Below are positions 36,021 through 46,251 of a DNA stretch of 64,000 bases, one piece after another. The translations under genes were made by a program, and so were the position numbers. Origin of the DNA: Cobetia marina (GTDB taxonomy: Bacteria; Pseudomonadota; Gammaproteobacteria; Pseudomonadales; Halomonadaceae); contig NZ_CP017114.1 in the NCBI RefSeq assembly GCF_001720485.1, positions 3,596,001 to 3,660,000 on the forward strand. The letters are read 5' to 3'. Position 1 is the first letter of the stretch, and each line of letters opens with the position of its first letter. The notes under the pieces were generated by a model. The model was not told the origin of the DNA. It was given only the letters and a program-made list of their open reading frames with translations, and did no database searches.

Positions 36021-36914
36021 ATGTTGATGGAACTGCTGGCGGTGATGGCTCCGGTGCTGTGTGGCGCCGCCATCGGCTTCTTCTGGGTGCGCCTGGGCAA
36101 TGAATACCCCATGGCCTTCGTCACCCGGCTGGTGCTCTACATCGGCACACCGGCACTGATTCTCAACGCGTTGGGCAGTGCCGAGATCGACAATTCCAGC
36201 TTCCTGCGCACGGGCCTGGCGACCCTCACGGTAATGGCGCTGCTGCTGGCCCTGAGCTGGCCGTTCTCTCGCCTGATCGGCAAGCCGTGGAAGGTCGCGG
36301 TAGCCCCGCTGCTGTTCTCCAACGTCGGCAACATGGGCCTGCCCGTGTCCCTGTATGCCTTCGGCCAGGCCGGCTTCGCCTACGCCATCACCATCATGGT
36401 CACCATGTCGCTTCTGCAGTTCACGCTCGGTGCCTGGCTTGCCAGCACCAGCGGCAACCCGCTGCGCAGCGTCGTGCGATCCCCGACCATCTGGGCCAGT
36501 ATCCTCGCCACCACCCTGCTGCTCAGTGACATCCACATGCCGCGCTTCGTGGCCAACAGCCTGGAGCTGATCTCCGGCTTCACCGTGCCGCTGATGCTGA
36601 TCACCCTTGGCGTCTCGCTGGCCAGTATCCGCGTCAGGAATCTGGCGGCAGGCGTGGGCTTCAGCGCCCTGCGCATCCCCTTCGCCGCCGCCTGCGCCTG
36701 GGGAATCGGCACGCTGCTGGAGCTGCCGCCGCTGGCGTTGCACGTGCTGGTGATGCAGATGGCCATGCCGGTGGCGGTCTACAACTACATGTTTGCCCAG
36801 AAGGCAGGCCGCGAGCCGGAATACGTGGCCACGCTGGTCTTCTGCTCGACCCTGGCGGCCTTCCTCTACCTGCCGGCGCTGCTCGCCGTGCTGGGGGCCG
36901 AGATGGGGCAGTGA
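36021..36914 (+). CDS. AEC-family (auxin efflux carrier-like) transporter
   Basis: A 297 aa inner membrane protein with eight to ten hydrophobic segments spread over the full length. Family features are VLYIGTPALILNAL near the N-terminus, LLFSNVGNMGLPVSLYAFG in the middle and LHVLVMQMAMPVAVYNYMFA near the C-terminus (the last two shown in part: NVGNMGLPVS, MQMAMPVAVYN). Members move organic acids or amino acid-like molecules; the substrate is unknown. AAGGAGG lies upstream of ATG 36021. The two-copy 20 bp repeat touches its leader. Divergent from glyA, so a betaine-related substrate is possible but unproved. Confidence 0.85.
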   Translation: MLMELLAVMAPVLCGAAIGFFWVRLGNEYPMAFVTRLVLYIGTPALILNALGSAEIDNSSFLRTGLATLTVMALLLALSWPFSRLIGKPWKVAVAPLLFSNVGNMGLPVSLYAFGQAGFAYAITIMVTMSLLQFTLGAWLASTSGNPLRSVVRSPTIWASILATTLLLSDIHMPRFVANSLELISGFTVPLMLITLGVSLASIRVRNLAAGVGFSALRIPFAAACAWGIGTLLELPPLALHVLVMQMAMPVAVYNYMFAQKAGREPEYVATLVFCSTLAAFLYLPALLAVLGAEMGQ

Positions 36915-37458
36915 TGCCTACCGGGCATGCCCCGGCGCTTGCTCGGCGCATGAAAAAACCACGCAGGCCGAGGCATGCGTGGTCGTGGGTATCTTCCTGC
37001 AGAAAGTAGCCGCACCGCGGGAGCCCATCTCCACATGCCCAGGCATGCGTCGTGCTCCCGCAGTGCGAAACTTTCCTGTTCTGCCGGCTGTTCTAGTCGT
37101 CCGTCACTGCCTCTCAGCCTGGGGGCAGTGAACCGTTCCCTTGATGAGACATTGCCCTTTCTTCCGATTTTCCCGTGACGGGAGTGGCCATCACGCATCG
37201 TTCAGGATGTCTTCCGCTCTCGATCTGCAGCTGGAAGCTGGCAGAGGAAGTGTCGGTCTCTGGTGCACGATACGGGGATCGCGCTTGCGGGCACCCCGCA
37301 ACGACCTTCCTGACAGCCAGCAGGCTTCCTGTCGGCAACACCTGAAGCGTAGTCTCGAGGCCGGCACTTCCTCCAGATGGTTTGTGCCGTCATCCTGCGC
37401 GAGTCGACTTGCTCATGAACCTGAGCATGAAGTCGTAGAACCCTCATGCTTGAGGCGC
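36915..37458. other. Gap between AEC transporter and nhaC with one hairpin
   Basis: About 540 bp between convergent genes. The only clear element is CCACGCA/TGCGTGG at 36959-36982 preceded by six A, which is a minus-strand terminator shape. Frames such as 37141-37635 + lack an RBS and continue into the nhaC antisense, so I do not call a gene. Confidence 0.5.
36953..36982 (-). terminator. Minus-strand terminator-like hairpin
   Basis: CCACGCA-N10-TGCGTGG followed on the minus strand by six T. Nearest minus gene upstream is nhaC, ending 475 bp earlier; it would also lie right after the + strand AEC gene. Confidence 0.55.
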
Positions 37459-38988
37459 TCAACCGTGCGCCTGCAGCGGTCGTCCCGCCTGTGCGGTCTG
37501 CCGTGTCGTGTCCCGCAGTTGCGCCAGGGAGACCACGGCATGGCCCTTGTCCACCCATTCGGCGCGCTCGGCATCGTCGGCACGAACGATGAAGCGTCCC
37601 GCCAGGGTGTAAAGCAGCCCGATCAGCGGCGATAACCAGCAGGCGAAGGCCAGCGGAATGTAGAGCAGCCCCTCGAGACTGCCACCACTGGTGATCAGCC
37701 CCAGCGAACTGATGACCACGGCGCCACTGGCATTCCAGGGCACCAGCGGCGAGACCAGCGTGCCACCCTCTTCCAGTGAGCGGGACAGGTTGAGGGTCGA
37801 GTAGCCTTCGCCACGGAAGATCGGTGCGTACATGCGCCCCGGCAAGGCGATCGAGAGGTAGGGGTCGCCCGCGATGACGTTGGTCAGCGCGGCAGTGGAA
37901 CTGGCCGCGACCTGCAGACCGAAGATGCCGCGCACCTTGACCAGCACGGCGGCGCACAGCGCTTCGAGACAGCCGATCACCTCCAGCATCCCGCCGAAGG
38001 CCAGTGCGATCATCACCAGCAGGATGACCCAGGCCATCGACATGAGGCCGCCGCGATTGAGCAGGCTGTCGATCTCGCTGACGCCGGTATTCAGGGTGTA
38101 GCCGCTCTGCATGTAACCGAACAGCGCCTTGATGGCCTCGCCCTGGACACCATAGGCCACTACCGCCCCGGCCAGCACCCCGACGAACAGCGCCGGCAAC
38201 GCCGGCATGCGGGCGATGGCCAGTGTCATCACCAGCAGCGGCGGCACCAGCACCCACAGATTGAATTCGAAGGCCCCGTCCAGGCCCTGGGTAATCGCGG
38301 TGATACGCTCGAGATCCAGTGTCTGCCCGGCGGCGAGCAGGTTGCCGGCGACCAGGTAGATCACCAGGGCGATCAGCATCGAGGGGATGGTGGTGGGCAT
38401 CATGTTGCGGATGTGGGCGAAAAGATTCACCCCGGTGACGGCGGGAGCGAGGTTGGTGGTGTCCGACAGGGGAGAGACCTTGTCGCCGAAGAAGGCCCCG
38501 GAGACCACGGCACCGGCCGTCCACCACGGTGGAATGCCGAAACCGGCGCCGATACCCATCAAGGCCAGCCCCACGGTGCCCACGGTGCCCCAGCTGGTGC
38601 CGAGCGTGACCGAGACCACCGAGCACAGCAGCATCGCCGTCGCGAGGAAGTATTCCGGCGAGATCAGCTTGAGCCCGTAATAGATGATCATCGGCACGCT
38701 GCCCGAGGCGATCCACACCCCGACCGTCATGCCGACAAGAATGAGGATGGCGATGGAGGGCAGGCCGACACGCACGATGCGCATCATGCCCTCTTCCATC
38801 GCCGACCAGCCGTGCCCCAGCTTCCAACCGACCAGCGCCGTCATGGCGACACCACAGATCAGCGGCACGTGAGGAGTGAATTCGCCAAAGACGAAGAGTT
38901 GCAGGGCCAGCACGGCCAGGGTTGCCAGAATCGGCAGGCTGGCCATGGGCAGAGAGGGGCGTTGCGGTGCATCAACATCACGAGTCAT
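37459..38988 (-). CDS. nhaC: Na+/H+ antiporter, NhaC family
   Basis: A 509 aa inner membrane antiporter with about eleven to twelve membrane segments. Family marks are the LGTSWGTVGTVGLALMGIG helix, GAVVSGAFFGDKVSPLSDTTNLAPAVTG (shown here as GDKVSPLSDTTNLAP), and the late LVPWNASGA. It would exchange cytoplasmic Na+ for H+, suited to marine life. ATG 38988 is chosen because GGAG lies 10 nt upstream and the next residues lead into the first helix; ATG 39003 is also possible. Between AEC transporter and gbcB, with no obvious operon partner. Confidence 0.92.
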   Translation of the reverse strand: MTRDVDAPQRPSLPMASLPILATLAVLALQLFVFGEFTPHVPLICGVAMTALVGWKLGHGWSAMEEGMMRIVRVGLPSIAILILVGMTVGVWIASGSVPMIIYYGLKLISPEYFLATAMLLCSVVSVTLGTSWGTVGTVGLALMGIGAGFGIPPWWTAGAVVSGAFFGDKVSPLSDTTNLAPAVTGVNLFAHIRNMMPTTIPSMLIALVIYLVAGNLLAAGQTLDLERITAITQGLDGAFEFNLWVLVPPLLVMTLAIARMPALPALFVGVLAGAVVAYGVQGEAIKALFGYMQSGYTLNTGVSEIDSLLNRGGLMSMAWVILLVMIALAFGGMLEVIGCLEALCAAVLVKVRGIFGLQVAASSTAALTNVIAGDPYLSIALPGRMYAPIFRGEGYSTLNLSRSLEEGGTLVSPLVPWNASGAVVISSLGLITSGGSLEGLLYIPLAFACWLSPLIGLLYTLAGRFIVRADDAERAEWVDKGHAVVSLAQLRDTTRQTAQAGRPLQAHG

Positions 38989-39187
38989 GAGGTATTGCTC
39001 CATTAGCCAGTTGTACTTGTTGTACCCCCACGCTAATCGACTGACGCCGCTCCAGATGGCTGACAGCGGCATCTACCTCCCTGAATGCGACATCGTCTAC
39101 GACTTTCTGCCAATCACTTGCACGAGATTCATTCACCACTCCTCAAATCTGTCGCCAATGTCATCTTGCCGGCGAGAGAGGGCGAGA

Positions 39188-40297
39188 TCAGTAATCGATC
39201 ACCACATCCCCGTTGGGCACGCTGCAGCAGGACAGGATGAAGCCATCCGCGACGTCTTCATCGGTGATGCCGCCGTTGTGCTCCATCGCGACCTCCCCGG
39301 AGACCTTCTGCACGCGGCAGGTGCCGCAGATGCCCATGCCGCAGGCCTTCGGAATATGCAGGCCGAGCTTGGCGGCGGCGGCGTGGACGGTCTCGCCCGG
39401 GGCGATCTGCACCGACTTGCCGGTCGTGGCGAACTCGACGCGCGTGAGATCGGCGCGGTCCAGCTCATCGGCCAGCACTTCCGCCTGCTCGGCCTGCTCG
39501 ATGGCCTCCTCCTCGACCTCCACCGGCGTGGCCCCGAAGGACTCCTCGTGGTAGCGACTCATGTCGAAGCCATGGCTGCGAAGCAGATGCTTGATCGCAT
39601 TCATGTAGGGAGTCGGGCCGCAGCAGAAGATCTCGCGCTCCATGAAGTCCGGCGCGATCATCTCGAGCATCGCGTCGGTGAGATAGCCGCGATAGCCCGA
39701 CCAGGTCTGACCGGTCTCGAAGCGCTCGCAGATGATGTGCATGTTGAATTCCGGCACCCGCGAATCCATGAACTCGAGCTGACGCCAGAAGATGATGTCG
39801 CGCGGGCTGCGGGCGCTGTGCAAGAAGGCGATGTCCACGTTGGCATTGGTGTCGAAGTACCAGCGGGCCATCGACATCAGCGGCGTGATGCCAACCCCGC
39901 CTGACAGCATCAGGATGCGTTCCGCCGGATAGTCGATGCAGTTGAAGTTGCCCACCGGGCCGTGCACGGCCAGCTCGTCACCTTCGTTCAGATTGTCATG
40001 CAGCCAGTTGGAGACCAGTCCGCCCGGCACGCGCTTGACGGTGATCGAGAAGCTGTAGGGCACCGACGGCGAGCTGGAGATGGTGTAGGAGCGCATGATC
40101 TGCTGCGCATCGATCTCCAGCTCCAGGGTCACGAACTGCCCCGGCTTGAAGAAGAACATCACCGGCTGTTCGGCCATGAAACAGAAGGTGCGCACATCCC
40201 AGGTTTCCTGAATGACCTTCACGCAGCGCACGCTATGTCGACCGTTGGTCCAGGTCTGCGTCGTAACCGGATTGAAGTTGCTGAGTGTGGTGCTCAT
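39188..40297 (-). CDS. gbcB: Glycine betaine demethylase reductase subunit GbcB
   Basis: A 369 aa ferredoxin-NAD(P)H reductase that passes electrons to GbcA. An FAD domain (FFKPGQFVTLELEID, RSYTISSSPS) and NAD domain (ILMLSGGVGITPLMSMAR, shown as LSGGVGITPLMSMA; FCCGPTPYM) are followed by a C-terminal plant-type 2Fe-2S domain with CGMGICGTCRV and a distal C in ILSCC. Start ATG 40297 is supported by GAGG at 6 nt; an ATG at 40315 is also in frame. It is divergent from gbcA with 690 bp between them, as in other betaine degraders. Confidence 0.93.
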   Translation of the reverse strand: MSTTLSNFNPVTTQTWTNGRHSVRCVKVIQETWDVRTFCFMAEQPVMFFFKPGQFVTLELEIDAQQIMRSYTISSSPSVPYSFSITVKRVPGGLVSNWLHDNLNEGDELAVHGPVGNFNCIDYPAERILMLSGGVGITPLMSMARWYFDTNANVDIAFLHSARSPRDIIFWRQLEFMDSRVPEFNMHIICERFETGQTWSGYRGYLTDAMLEMIAPDFMEREIFCCGPTPYMNAIKHLLRSHGFDMSRYHEESFGATPVEVEEEAIEQAEQAEVLADELDRADLTRVEFATTGKSVQIAPGETVHAAAAKLGLHIPKACGMGICGTCRVQKVSGEVAMEHNGGITDEDVADGFILSCCSVPNGDVVIDY

Positions 40298-40986
40298 GAA
40301 GGCCTCGCTGGGCATGTTGTTCTTGGAGACATGTTCTTGAAGGGGCAGTGTCAGTTCTTGAAGAGACAGTGTCAGGCCACCCTGCGCTGCGTGCGCGACC
40401 AACGGTGGGGCATGCTCTGGATTGTCGAGTCAGCGTTCGGCAAGCATTTATCCGTGCACGACAGAAACATGCCCGATCCCTCCAATCACGACCCCGCAGC
40501 GCCCTGCCCCCGCCTCACCGCTGCACCTGCCTGTGCCTCGAAGGCCCTGCGCAAACGACCGGCGTCGGAAATACATCATTGAGCGTCGCCATCAGACACA
40601 AGTCGCGACTTGACCTCAGCCACACTGCGATCCATGCGTGGCAAAGCCACTCGGATATCATGCGGGCTGCCTGAACTTCCACGCTGACTATCCTGTTGAG
40701 CGAGCGGCCCCTCTGCCTGCGCCGCCCTCGACACCCGAACCGACCAGGACAGGACGACGCACCGCGCGATGTATCGGCACTCACTCATAGGTGCGCTGAC
40801 TCATAGGTGCGCTGACTCATAGGTGCGCTGACTCATAGATGCGCTGATGTCTGCCGCGGTGCTGCCCGGTAATGGTCTGTTCACTCGTTTCCTCTGTCCC
40901 GGCTTCACAACAACAATGATCAGCACATTCACTCAACCCAAGGCGACCCTGCTCCCGGCGCCTACCGACCGTGCGAGGACATCGCG
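40298..40986. promoter_or_regulatory. gbcB/gbcA divergent control region
   Basis: A 690 bp region carrying both promoters. No gene seen; several short frames lack an RBS. It contains the four-copy 16 bp tandem repeat at 40783-40846, 140 bp before gbcA. In Pseudomonas the AraC-type activator GbdR acts at such promoters; its gene is not in this window. Confidence 0.5.
40783..40846. repeat. 4 x 16 bp tandem repeat upstream of gbcA
   Basis: Units ACTCATAGGTGCGCTG at 40783, 40799, 40815 and (one change) 40831. Three are identical. Located in the gbcB-gbcA divergent region. Confidence 0.93.
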
Positions 40987-42270
40987 ATGAGCGATCTATT
41001 GGAACACGCTCAGGACCAGCAGCGTCAGGCGGTACGCGAGGCCGCCGCGCGGCTTCTACAGGCCCGCAGTCCCGGCTATACCCTGCCCCAGCCCTTCTAC
41101 AATGATCAGCGCCTGTTCGATCTCGACATGAAGGAGATCTTCGAGCGCGAGTGGCTGTTTGCCGGTCTCGGCAGCGAGATCCCGCTCAAGGGCAACTTCA
41201 TGACCATGGACGTGGGCAACAGCCCGATCATCATCGTGCGCGGTGACAACGGGGCCATCCATGCCTTCCATAACGTCTGTCGCCATCGCGGGTCTCGCCT
41301 GTGCAGCACCGAGCGCGGCAAGGTCGCCAAGCTGGTGTGCGGCTATCACAAGTGGACCTATGAACTGGATGGCCGTCTGCTGTTCGCCGGTTCCGACATG
41401 GGCACCACCTTCGATACCAGTGACTACGGCCTGCACCCCGTCCACGTACGTTCAGCCGGCGGCATGCTGTTCATCAACCTCGCCGAGCAGCCCGAGAACT
41501 GTGAGCCGTTCTTCAAGACGCTGGAGTTCTACCTCAAGCCCTACGACATGGAGAACGTCAAGGTCGCGGCCAGCTCCTCCATCATCGAGGAAGGCAACTG
41601 GAAGCTGGTGATCGAGAACAATCGCGAGTGCTATCACTGCGACGGCTCCCACCCGGAGCTGCTCAACACTTTGCAGGAATTCGATGACACCGACGACCCG
41701 CGAGCCACCGAAGCCTACAAGGCGCTGGTCGCCAAGAAGCAGGCCGACTGGGATGCCGAGAAGGTGCCCTATCAGCTGGTGCGCTTCGGTCGCCGCAATC
41801 GCATGACGCGCACGCCGCTGCTGGAAGGCACCGTCTCGATGACCACGGACGGCACGCCGGCGTGCAAGAAGCTGCTGGGTCGCCTGCAGAGCCCCGACAT
41901 GGGCTCGCTGCGCATCCTCAACCTGCCCAACTCCTGGAACCACTTCATGGGCGATCACGCCGTGGTCTTCCAGGTCGACCCGATCGGCCCCCTCAAGACC
42001 CGCGTGACCACCAAGTGGCTGGTGCACAAGGACGCGGTGGAAGGTGTCGACTACGAACTGGCGAAGCTGCGCAAGGTGTGGGACGCCACCAATGATCAGG
42101 ACCGTCAGCTGGTGGAAGAGAACCAGCGCGGCGTCAACTCCAGCGCCTATCAGCCCGGCCCCTACTCGGCGACCTTCGAGTTCGGTGTCGTCGACTTCGT
42201 CGACTGGTATGCCGAGCGCATGCAGGAAGCGCTCAAGGAACAGCAGGAGCCGCATCTGCAGCTGGCCTGA
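40987..42270 (+). CDS. gbcA: Glycine betaine demethylase, Rieske oxygenase subunit GbcA
   Basis: A 427 aa Rieske non-haem iron oxygenase that demethylates glycine betaine to dimethylglycine, releasing formaldehyde. The Rieske 2Fe-2S site is CRHRGSRLC...CGYHKW (C-x-H ... C-x2-H, about residues 100-122). The mononuclear iron site is in ENNRECYHCDGSHPELL (shown as NNRECYHCDGSHPE, about 214-228), followed by the substrate domain. GAGG precedes ATG 40987. Pairs with gbcB for NADH-derived electrons. Length and motif spacing match GbcA; stachydrine demethylase is the nearest alternative. Confidence 0.94.
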   Translation: MSDLLEHAQDQQRQAVREAAARLLQARSPGYTLPQPFYNDQRLFDLDMKEIFEREWLFAGLGSEIPLKGNFMTMDVGNSPIIIVRGDNGAIHAFHNVCRHRGSRLCSTERGKVAKLVCGYHKWTYELDGRLLFAGSDMGTTFDTSDYGLHPVHVRSAGGMLFINLAEQPENCEPFFKTLEFYLKPYDMENVKVAASSSIIEEGNWKLVIENNRECYHCDGSHPELLNTLQEFDDTDDPRATEAYKALVAKKQADWDAEKVPYQLVRFGRRNRMTRTPLLEGTVSMTTDGTPACKKLLGRLQSPDMGSLRILNLPNSWNHFMGDHAVVFQVDPIGPLKTRVTTKWLVHKDAVEGVDYELAKLRKVWDATNDQDRQLVEENQRGVNSSAYQPGPYSATFEFGVVDFVDWYAERMQEALKEQQEPHLQLA

Positions 42271-42320
42271 GGGCTTGAGTCCTTGAGTCCTCGAAACCTG
42301 GACTCCAAAGGACAGACAAG

Positions 42321-42359
42321 AAAAAACCCGCCACCGGCAAGCCGGTGGCGGGTTTTTTT
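42321..42359. terminator. Bidirectional intrinsic terminator, gbcA / cyoE
   Basis: CCCGCCACCGGC-AA-GCCGGTGGCGGG with six A before and seven T after. Perfect 12 bp arms. Serves convergent gbcA (+) and the cyo operon (-). Confidence 0.95.
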
Positions 42360-42415
42360 GGCTTTCACCCGGGCAACACGCCGAAGGCGGTCACCCGAGA
42401 GATACTACGGCTGGA

Positions 42416-43279
42416 TTACAGCTGCGTGTCCAGACTCATCATCAGGCTGAGCGCCATGACGATGATGATGGAGAAGCCGAACAGCTTGCGTGCCCAGGAG
42501 GCATCAGGCTGATCCTTGAGGCGCCAGGCGGCCAGATACAGCCACCAGCCACCCGTGACGGTCGCGACTACCAGATACCAGATGCCGGTATATCCCCACA
42601 GTGTCAGCAACAGCGACACCGGGATGAAGCCGGCAATGTACCCCGTCACTACACGCTTGGCATGCTCCATGCCTCGCGCTACCGGGAGTACCGGAATATT
42701 GGCGGCCCGATAGTCATCGACACGGAACATGGCAATCGCATAGGAATGCGGCATCTGCCACATGCTGAAGATGATCAACAGCAGCAGCGCCCCCATGTCC
42801 GCCTGGCCGGTGACAGCCAGGTAACCGACCACTGGCGGCGCGGCGCCGGACAGTGAACCGATGAGGGTGCCATACACCGAGCCACGCTTGAGCCACATGC
42901 TGTAGGCCCCGACGTAGATCACGAAGCCCAGACCCACGGCGATCATCGCCATGAGATTGGTCATCGCGGCCAGAAGCCAGAAGCCCGCAAGGCCCAGCAC
43001 GCTGCCGAAGACGAAGGCCCCCGTCAGCGAGATGTCGCCCTGCACCAGAGCACGGCCCTGGGTACGCGCCATGTGACGATCGATGTCGCGATCGATGCAG
43101 TTGTTGAACACACAGCCTGAGGCCACGATCAACGCCACCCCGACCAGGGTGGCGATGAACAGCGCCCAATCCACCTCACCACCGGAAGCGAGAAAGAAGC
43201 CGCCGCTGACGGTGATCAGGTTGCCGAAGATAATGCCCGGCTTGGTGGTACGCAGGTAGTCCTTGATCATCAGGCTCAC
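42416..43279 (-). CDS. cyoE: Protohaem IX farnesyltransferase
   Basis: A 287 aa polytopic UbiA-family enzyme that farnesylates haem B to haem O for the bo3 oxidase. Aspartate-rich prenyl-binding motif [20 protein letters not shown] (shown as [11 protein letters not shown], about 61-71), and later the [28 protein letters not shown] region (in part, [13 protein letters not shown]). About eight to nine membrane segments. Last gene of cyoABCDE, as usual. Four bases separate it from cyoD. Confidence 0.95.
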   Translation of the reverse strand: MSLMIKDYLRTTKPGIIFGNLITVSGGFFLASGGEVDWALFIATLVGVALIVASGCVFNNCIDRDIDRHMARTQGRALVQGDISLTGAFVFGSVLGLAGFWLLAAMTNLMAMIAVGLGFVIYVGAYSMWLKRGSVYGTLIGSLSGAAPPVVGYLAVTGQADMGALLLLIIFSMWQMPHSYAIAMFRVDDYRAANIPVLPVARGMEHAKRVVTGYIAGFIPVSLLLTLWGYTGIWYLVVATVTGGWWLYLAAWRLKDQPDASWARKLFGFSIIIVMALSLMMSLDTQL

Positions 43280-43283
43280 GCTA

Positions 43284-43613
43284 TCAGATGGGCATCATGT
43301 TCTGATTCAGCTCGATCATGATCCACATGGAACCACCAACGACGATTGCCACGATCACCAGGGTGAACAGCATGGCCATGACATTCCAGCTCTGCTCCTT
43401 GGAGCCGTCCAGGTGCAGGAAGAAGTACAGCTGCACGAAGACCTGAGCGATGGCGAAGCCGTAGATGGCCCAGATCACGCCGACACCCGGATCGTCCATC
43501 ATCATCACCATCCCGAACGGGATGATGGTCAGGATGATGGAGAGGATCAGACCGGTCACGTACTGCTTGACGCTGCCGTGATTGTCGTTGTGGTCGTTGT
43601 TGGAATGGCTCAT
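43284..43613 (-). CDS. cyoD: Cytochrome o ubiquinol oxidase subunit IV
   Basis: A 109 aa subunit with three membrane helices ([37 protein letters not shown] shown as [14 protein letters not shown], and [21 protein letters not shown] in part). N-terminus is His/Asn-rich ([11 protein letters not shown]). Its start overlaps the cyoC stop by 4 nt. It stabilises the CuB site during assembly in the E. coli enzyme. Confidence 0.94.
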   Translation of the reverse strand: MSHSNNDHNDNHGSVKQYVTGLILSIILTIIPFGMVMMMDDPGVGVIWAIYGFAIAQVFVQLYFFLHLDGSKEQSWNVMAMLFTLVIVAIVVGGSMWIMIELNQNMMPI

Positions 43614-44236
43614 AGCATCACTCCTGTGAGATAGACGACGGTGAAGACGCAGATCCAGATGACGTCCAGGAAGTGCCAGAACAGGCTGAGCATCATCAGA
43701 CGACCACGATGCATTTCCGTCAGGCCTTTCTGCTTGACCTGGATGATCAGCAGCGCCATCCAGACCAGACCGACGGTCACGTGCAGACCGTGGGTACCGA
43801 CCAGCGTGAAGAAGGCTGACAGGAACGCGGACTTGTCCGGGCCATGGCCATTCACGATCAGGTGATGGAACTCATAGATTTCCATCGCGATGAAGCCCGC
43901 ACCACAGGCGAAGGTGATCATCAGCCACTTGATCACCGCGGAGCTGTCTCCGCGGTTCATGCCCAGCATCGCCAGGCCGTAGGTGAAGCTCGAGGCCAGC
44001 AGCAGCGCGGTCTCGACCAGCACGAAGTCAAGCTCGAAGATCTCGGCGCCCGTCGGGCCACCGGCATACGCCTGGCTGAGTACCACATAGCCTGCGAACA
44101 GCATCGCGAACAGGATGCAGTCGCTCAGCAGATAGAGCCAGAAACCGAAGACCTTCAGGCCATTGGTATCGTGATGCTCGTGATCGTCATGGGCGTCGTG
44201 CGCCCCATCATGAGATGTCATTGCATTGTTCGCCAT
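43610..44236 (-). CDS. cyoC: Cytochrome o ubiquinol oxidase subunit III
   Basis: A 208 aa subunit III with five membrane helices, as in the bo3 family. An N-terminal His/Asp-rich stretch ([15 protein letters not shown]) precedes [21 protein letters not shown] (shown as [15 protein letters not shown]). Later [14 protein letters not shown] and [16 protein letters not shown] are conserved. Overlaps cyoD, and 2 bp after cyoB. Confidence 0.95.
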   Translation of the reverse strand: MANNAMTSHDGAHDAHDDHEHHDTNGLKVFGFWLYLLSDCILFAMLFAGYVVLSQAYAGGPTGAEIFELDFVLVETALLLASSFTYGLAMLGMNRGDSSAVIKWLMITFACGAGFIAMEIYEFHHLIVNGHGPDKSAFLSAFFTLVGTHGLHVTVGLVWMALLIIQVKQKGLTEMHRGRLMMLSLFWHFLDVIWICVFTVVYLTGVML

Positions 44237-44238
44237 GA

Positions 44239-46248
44239 TTACCCCTGAACCACTGTGTCGTTAGGTGTGCGGGCGCTGGGCAGGGCACGACGCTCGCGAC
44301 CTTCGCGCTCGACACGCTCCACTTCCTCGACGGACACGTAGTAGTCGATGTCATAGTTGAAGGTGCGCACGATGAAGCTGACGGCCATGCCGACCAGCCC
44401 GACCACAGCCATCCACCAGATGTGCCAGATCAGCGCGAAACCGAACACCAGGCTGAAGGCGGAGATGATGACACCGGCCGCTGCGTTGCGCGGCATGTGG
44501 ATCGGCGCATAAGGCTTCTTGGCCTCCTGCTCGATACCGCGTTCCTTCATTTCCCAGAACTCGTCGAGTTCAGAGACCTGCGGCTCGTGAGCGAAGTTGT
44601 AGAACGGTGCCGGTGAAGTGGTGCTCCACTCCAGCGTACGCGCGCCCCAGATATCGCCAGTGGTGTCCTGCAGCTTCTTGCGGTCCTTGATGCTGACCGC
44701 GATCTGGATCACGGTGCACGCGATACCGATCATGATCAGGCAGGCACCGATGAAGGCGACGACCAGGTACGGCACCCACAGCGGGTTGTCGACGTGCTGC
44801 AGACGACGGGTCATGCCCATGAAGCCGAGGATGTACAGCGGCATGAAGGCGAGGTAGAAGCCAGTGATCCAGAACCAGAAGGAACGCTTGCCCCACTTCT
44901 CGCACAGCATGAAGCCGGTCGCTTTCGGGAACCAGTAGGTGATACCGGCCATCGCACCGAAGACCACGCCGCCGATGATGACGTTGTGGAAGTGGGCGAT
45001 CAGGAACAGCGAGTTGTGCAGGACGTAGTTGGCGCCCGGCACGGCCAGCAGGACACCGGTCATGCCACCGATGGTGAAGGTGACCATGAAGCCGAGGGTC
45101 CACAGCACCGGAGAGGTCATCTCGACACGACCGCGGTACATGGTGAACAGCCAGTTGAAGATCTTCACGCCCGTCGGGATCGAGATGATCATCGTCGCGA
45201 TACCGAAGAAGGCATTCACGTCAGCGCCGGCACCCATGGTGAAGAAGTGGTGCAGCCAGACGATGAACGACAGGATCGTGATGACGATGGTCGCCCACAC
45301 CAGAGAGGTGTAACCGAACAGCTTCTTCTTGGAGAAGGTGGAGATGACTTCGGAGAACACACCGAAGACCGGCAGCACCAGGATGTACACCTCAGGATGG
45401 CCCCAGGCCCAGATGAGGTTGACGTACATCATCATGTTTCCACCAAGGTCATTGGTGAAGAAGTGGAAATCAAGATAACGGTCGAGCGTCAGCATCGCGA
45501 TGGTCGCGGTCAGGATCGGGAAGGCCGCGATGATCAGGACGTTGGCGCACAGTGCGGTCCAGGTGAAGACCGGCATTTTCATCAGGGTCATGCCCGGCGC
45601 ACGCATCTTGAGGATGGTGGCGACGAAGTTGACACCTGTCAGCAGGGTACCGACACCGGAAATCTGCAATGACCAGATCCAGTAATCCACCCCGACCCCG
45701 GGACTGTAATTGGCCCCCGACAACGGCGGATAGGCCAGCCAGCCGGTCTTGGCGAACTCGCCCAGACCCAGCGAGATGTTGACCAGCAGCGCGCCGACCA
45801 CGAACAGCCAGAAGCTCAGCGAGTTCAGGAACGGGAACGCCACGTCACGTGCGCCGATCTGCAGCGGCACGACGACGTTGATCAGACCGATGACCAGCGG
45901 CATCGCCACGAAGAAGATCATGATCACGCCGTGGGCAGTGAAGATCTGGTCGTAGTGATCCGGGGGCAGATAGCCGTGACCGCCGGTGGACGCCAGCATC
46001 TGCTGGGAACGCATCATGATCGCATCGGAGAAACCACGAATCAGCATCACCAGCGCGACGATGATGTACATCATGCCGATCTTCTTGTGATCGACAGAGG
46101 TGAACCACTCATTCCACAGGTAGGCCCACTTTTTCTTTACCGTGATGAAGCCGAACAGGGCTGCACCACCGAGGATTACCGCCGCAAGCACGATCATGAC
46201 GATCGGCTCGTGATACGGAACAGCCTCTATTGTGAGTTTTCCAAGCAT
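44239..46248 (-). CDS. cyoB: Cytochrome o ubiquinol oxidase subunit I
   Basis: The 669 aa catalytic subunit, reducing O2 to water with quinol electrons and pumping protons. Haem/copper ligands are visible: [12 protein letters not shown] (low-spin haem b His), [14 protein letters not shown] (His and the cross-linked Tyr), [11 protein letters not shown] (two CuB His) and [12 protein letters not shown] (haem o and b His). Fifteen membrane segments are expected. Length equals E. coli CyoB. 3 bp after cyoA. Confidence 0.97.
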   Translation of the reverse strand: MLGKLTIEAVPYHEPIVMIVLAAVILGGAALFGFITVKKKWAYLWNEWFTSVDHKKIGMMYIIVALVMLIRGFSDAIMMRSQQMLASTGGHGYLPPDHYDQIFTAHGVIMIFFVAMPLVIGLINVVVPLQIGARDVAFPFLNSLSFWLFVVGALLVNISLGLGEFAKTGWLAYPPLSGANYSPGVGVDYWIWSLQISGVGTLLTGVNFVATILKMRAPGMTLMKMPVFTWTALCANVLIIAAFPILTATIAMLTLDRYLDFHFFTNDLGGNMMMYVNLIWAWGHPEVYILVLPVFGVFSEVISTFSKKKLFGYTSLVWATIVITILSFIVWLHHFFTMGAGADVNAFFGIATMIISIPTGVKIFNWLFTMYRGRVEMTSPVLWTLGFMVTFTIGGMTGVLLAVPGANYVLHNSLFLIAHFHNVIIGGVVFGAMAGITYWFPKATGFMLCEKWGKRSFWFWITGFYLAFMPLYILGFMGMTRRLQHVDNPLWVPYLVVAFIGACLIMIGIACTVIQIAVSIKDRKKLQDTTGDIWGARTLEWSTTSPAPFYNFAHEPQVSELDEFWEMKERGIEQEAKKPYAPIHMPRNAAAGVIISAFSLVFGFALIWHIWWMAVVGLVGMAVSFIVRTFNYDIDYYVSVEEVERVEREGRERRALPSARTPNDTVVQG

Positions 46249-46251
46249 TGC

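Noticed and set aside
37202..38827. 541 aa minus-strand frame overlapping nhaC in another frame
   Set aside because: Out-of-frame reading of nhaC; Arg/Gly/His-rich, no membrane helices.
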